Shown piece by piece: positions 61,941 through 64,000 of a stretch of 64,000 nucleotides of DNA. Position numbers and translations under genes: made by a program. Location of the stretch: the NCBI RefSeq assembly GCF_050948215.1, contig NW_027488580.1:62001-126000 (forward strand). Direction: 5' to 3'. The notes under the pieces were generated by a model. The model saw nothing but the letters and a program-made list of their open reading frames with translations. It did no database searches and was not told the origin of the DNA. This DNA is from Halictus rubicundus. Its lineage: Eukaryota > Arthropoda > Insecta > Hymenoptera > Halictidae. The number at the start of each line of letters is the position of its first letter. Positions within the stretch are counted from its first letter, which is position 1.

Positions 61941-63320
61941 CTCTATCCTATCCTATCCTCTATCCTATCCTATCCTCTATCCTATCCTATCCTCTATCCT
62001 ATCCTATCCTCTACCCTGTCCTATCCTCTATCCTATCCTATCCTATCCTCTATCCTATCCTATCCTCTATCCTATCCTATCCTCTATCATATCCTATCCT
62101 ATCCTCTATCCTATCCTATCCTCTATCCTATCCTATCCTATCCTATCCTCTATCCTATCCTACCCTCTATCCTATCCTATCCTCTATCCTATCCTATCCT
62201 CTATGCTATCCTATCCTCTATCCTATCCAATCCCCGATCTTATCTTCTATCGTCTCCTGTCCTCTATCCTATCCAATCCCCTATCCTATCCTCTATCCTA
62301 TCCTATCCTCTATCCTATCCTACCCTCAATCCTATCCTATCCTATGCTCTATCCTATTCTATACTCTATCCTATCCTATCCTCTATCCTATCCTATCCTC
62401 TATCCTAACCTATCCTCTATCCTATCCTCTTTCCTATCCTATCCTCAACGCTATCCTATCCTCATTCCTATCCTATACTCCATTATATCCTATCCGCTAT
62501 CCTATCATATCCTCTATCCTATAATATCTTCTATCCTATCCAATCCTCTATCCTATCCTCTATCCTATCCTCTATCCTATCCTATCCTCTATCCTATCCT
62601 ATCCTCTATCCTATCCTATCCTCTATCCTATCCTATCCTCTATCCTAACCTATCCTCTATCCTATCCTATCCTCTATCCTATCCTATCCTCTATCCTATC
62701 CTATCCTCTATCCTATCCTATCCTCTATCCTATCCTATCCTCTATCCTATCCTATCCTCTATCCTATCCTATCCTCTATCCTATCCTATCCTCTATCCTA
62801 TCCTATCCTCTATCCTATCCTATCCTCTATCCTATCCTATCCTCTATCCTATCCTATCCTATCCTCTATCCTAACCTATCCTCTATCCTATTATATCCTC
62901 TATCCTATCCTATCCTCAACGCTATCCTATCCTCATTACTATCCTATACTCCATTATATCCTATCCGCTATCCTATCATATCCTCTATCCTATAATATCT
63001 TCTATCCTATCCAATCCTCTATCCTATCCTCTATCCTATCCTCTATCCTATCCTATCCTCTATCCTATCCTCTATCCTATCCTATCTTCTATCCTCTCCT
63101 ATCCTTTATACTAACCAATCCTCTATCCTATCCTCTATCCTATCCTATCCTCTAACCTATCCTATCCTCTATCCTATCCTATCCTCTATCCTATCCTATC
63201 CTCTATCCTATCCTATCCTCTATCCTATCCTATCCTCTATCCTATCCTATCCTCTATCCTATCCTATCCTCTATCCTATCCTCTATCCTATCCTATCCTC
63301 TATCCTATCCTATCCTATCC

Positions 63321-64000
63321 TCTATCCTAACCTATCCTCTATCCTATTATATCCTCTATCCTATCCTATCCTCAACGCTATGCTATCCTCATTACTATCC
63401 TATACTCCATTATATCCTATCCGCTATCGTATCATATCCTCTATCCTATAATATCCTCTATCCTATCCAATCCTCTATCCTATCCTCTATCATATCCTCT
63501 ATCCTATCCTATCCTATCCTCTATCCTATCCTATCCTATCCTCTATTCTATCCTATCCTCTATCCTATCCTCTATCCTATCCTATCCTCTATCCTATCCT
63601 ATCCTCTATCCTATCCTATCCTCTATCCTATCCTATCCTCTATCCTATCCTATCCTATCCTCTATCCTATCCTATTCTCTATCCTATCCTATCCTCTATC
63701 CTATCCTATCCTCTATGCTATCCTATCCTCTATCCTATCCTATACTCTATCCTAACCTATCCTCTATCCTATCCTATTCTCTATCCTATCCTATCCTCTA
63801 TAATATCGTATGCTCTATCATATCCTATCCTCTTGCCTATGATATCATCTACCCTATCGTATCCCCTATCCTATCCTATCCTCTATCCTTTCCTATACTC
63901 TATCCTATCCTATCCTCTATCCTGTCCTATCCTCTATAATATCGTATCCTCTATCATATCCTATCCTCTATCCTATCCTATCCTCTATCCTATCCTATCC
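63321..64000. repeat. 2059-bp satellite duplication, second copy (cut by window end)
   Basis: Matches 61262-61940 at a constant offset, including TATGCTC at about 63809. No private change was noticed, so it is recent. Confidence 0.82.

Larger units (their letters stand above)
58772..64000. repeat. 17-bp satellite array, block 5 (to right edge of window)
   Basis: Continues the module interrupted by R1 copy 2; an empty version of that module is at about 59000-59120. It contains a uniform run of exact monomers (about 59690-60120), modules with TATGCTATCC at 59529, 60600 and 62211, and a 2059-bp duplication at the end. No gene is seen, and the array runs off the right edge. Confidence 0.95.

Noticed and set aside
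1..64000. Canonical insect telomere (TTAGG/CCTAA)n
   Set aside because: Only isolated CCTAACC variants occur; no run of consecutive CCTAA units was seen.

Overview
The window is almost entirely satellite DNA from an animal genome, most likely an insect. The only genes are those of retrotransposons. An insect host, possibly hymenopteran, is suggested by a Ty3/Gypsy element with a tRNA-Leu-type primer site, an R1-clade non-LTR element, and a miniature LTR element carrying a tRNA-like promoter. This host assignment is inference; no host gene, rRNA or functional tRNA gene is visible.

Layout. Five satellite blocks (1-14068, 19245-21330, 23575-40952, 41178-55134, 58772-64000) consist of a 17-bp monomer, TATCCTATCCTATCCTC. 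Point variants make up recurring higher-order modules, and these modules are duplicated at many scales (about 0.43, 0.86, 2.06, 4.9, 5.4-5.8, 7.3 and 26.9 kb). The + strand is pyrimidine-rich with almost no G; the other strand reads as ATAGG-like units, one base away from the insect telomere pentamer TTAGG. Four insertions interrupt the array: a full-length Gypsy element with one intact 1419-aa Gag-Pol ORF (14069-19244); a 2.24-kb chimeric insertion on the minus strand, made of a TRIM-like miniature LTR element, 49 bp of unknown origin, and the 3' part of an R1-clade element with a poly(A) tail (21331-23574); a solo LTR of the same Gypsy family (40953-41177); and a nearly complete R1-clade ORF2 on the minus strand (55135-58771).

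How they fit together. Both R1-clade insertions lie in the same orientation and have the same 18-bp sequence on each side. For the second copy, two paralogous empty sites elsewhere in the array confirm an exact 18-bp target-site duplication, so this element looks specific for the satellite, much as TRAS/SART are for telomeric repeats. The first insertion carries a TRIM fragment at its 5' end inside the same duplication, so it looks like one reverse-transcribed chimeric RNA. The TRIM and the Gypsy element share LTR termini, the primer-binding core, and an 8-bp hairpin with covarying stems next to the 3' LTR, so the Gypsy family is a plausible mobiliser of the TRIM. The full Gypsy element and the solo LTR sit at the same place in duplicated satellite segments, so one insertion event was copied and then collapsed in one copy.

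The many long + strand open frames in the satellite are a by-product of a repeat unit with no stop codon in any frame, and are not annotated as genes. All identities and boundaries were judged by eye; numbers of modules and extents of duplications are approximate.
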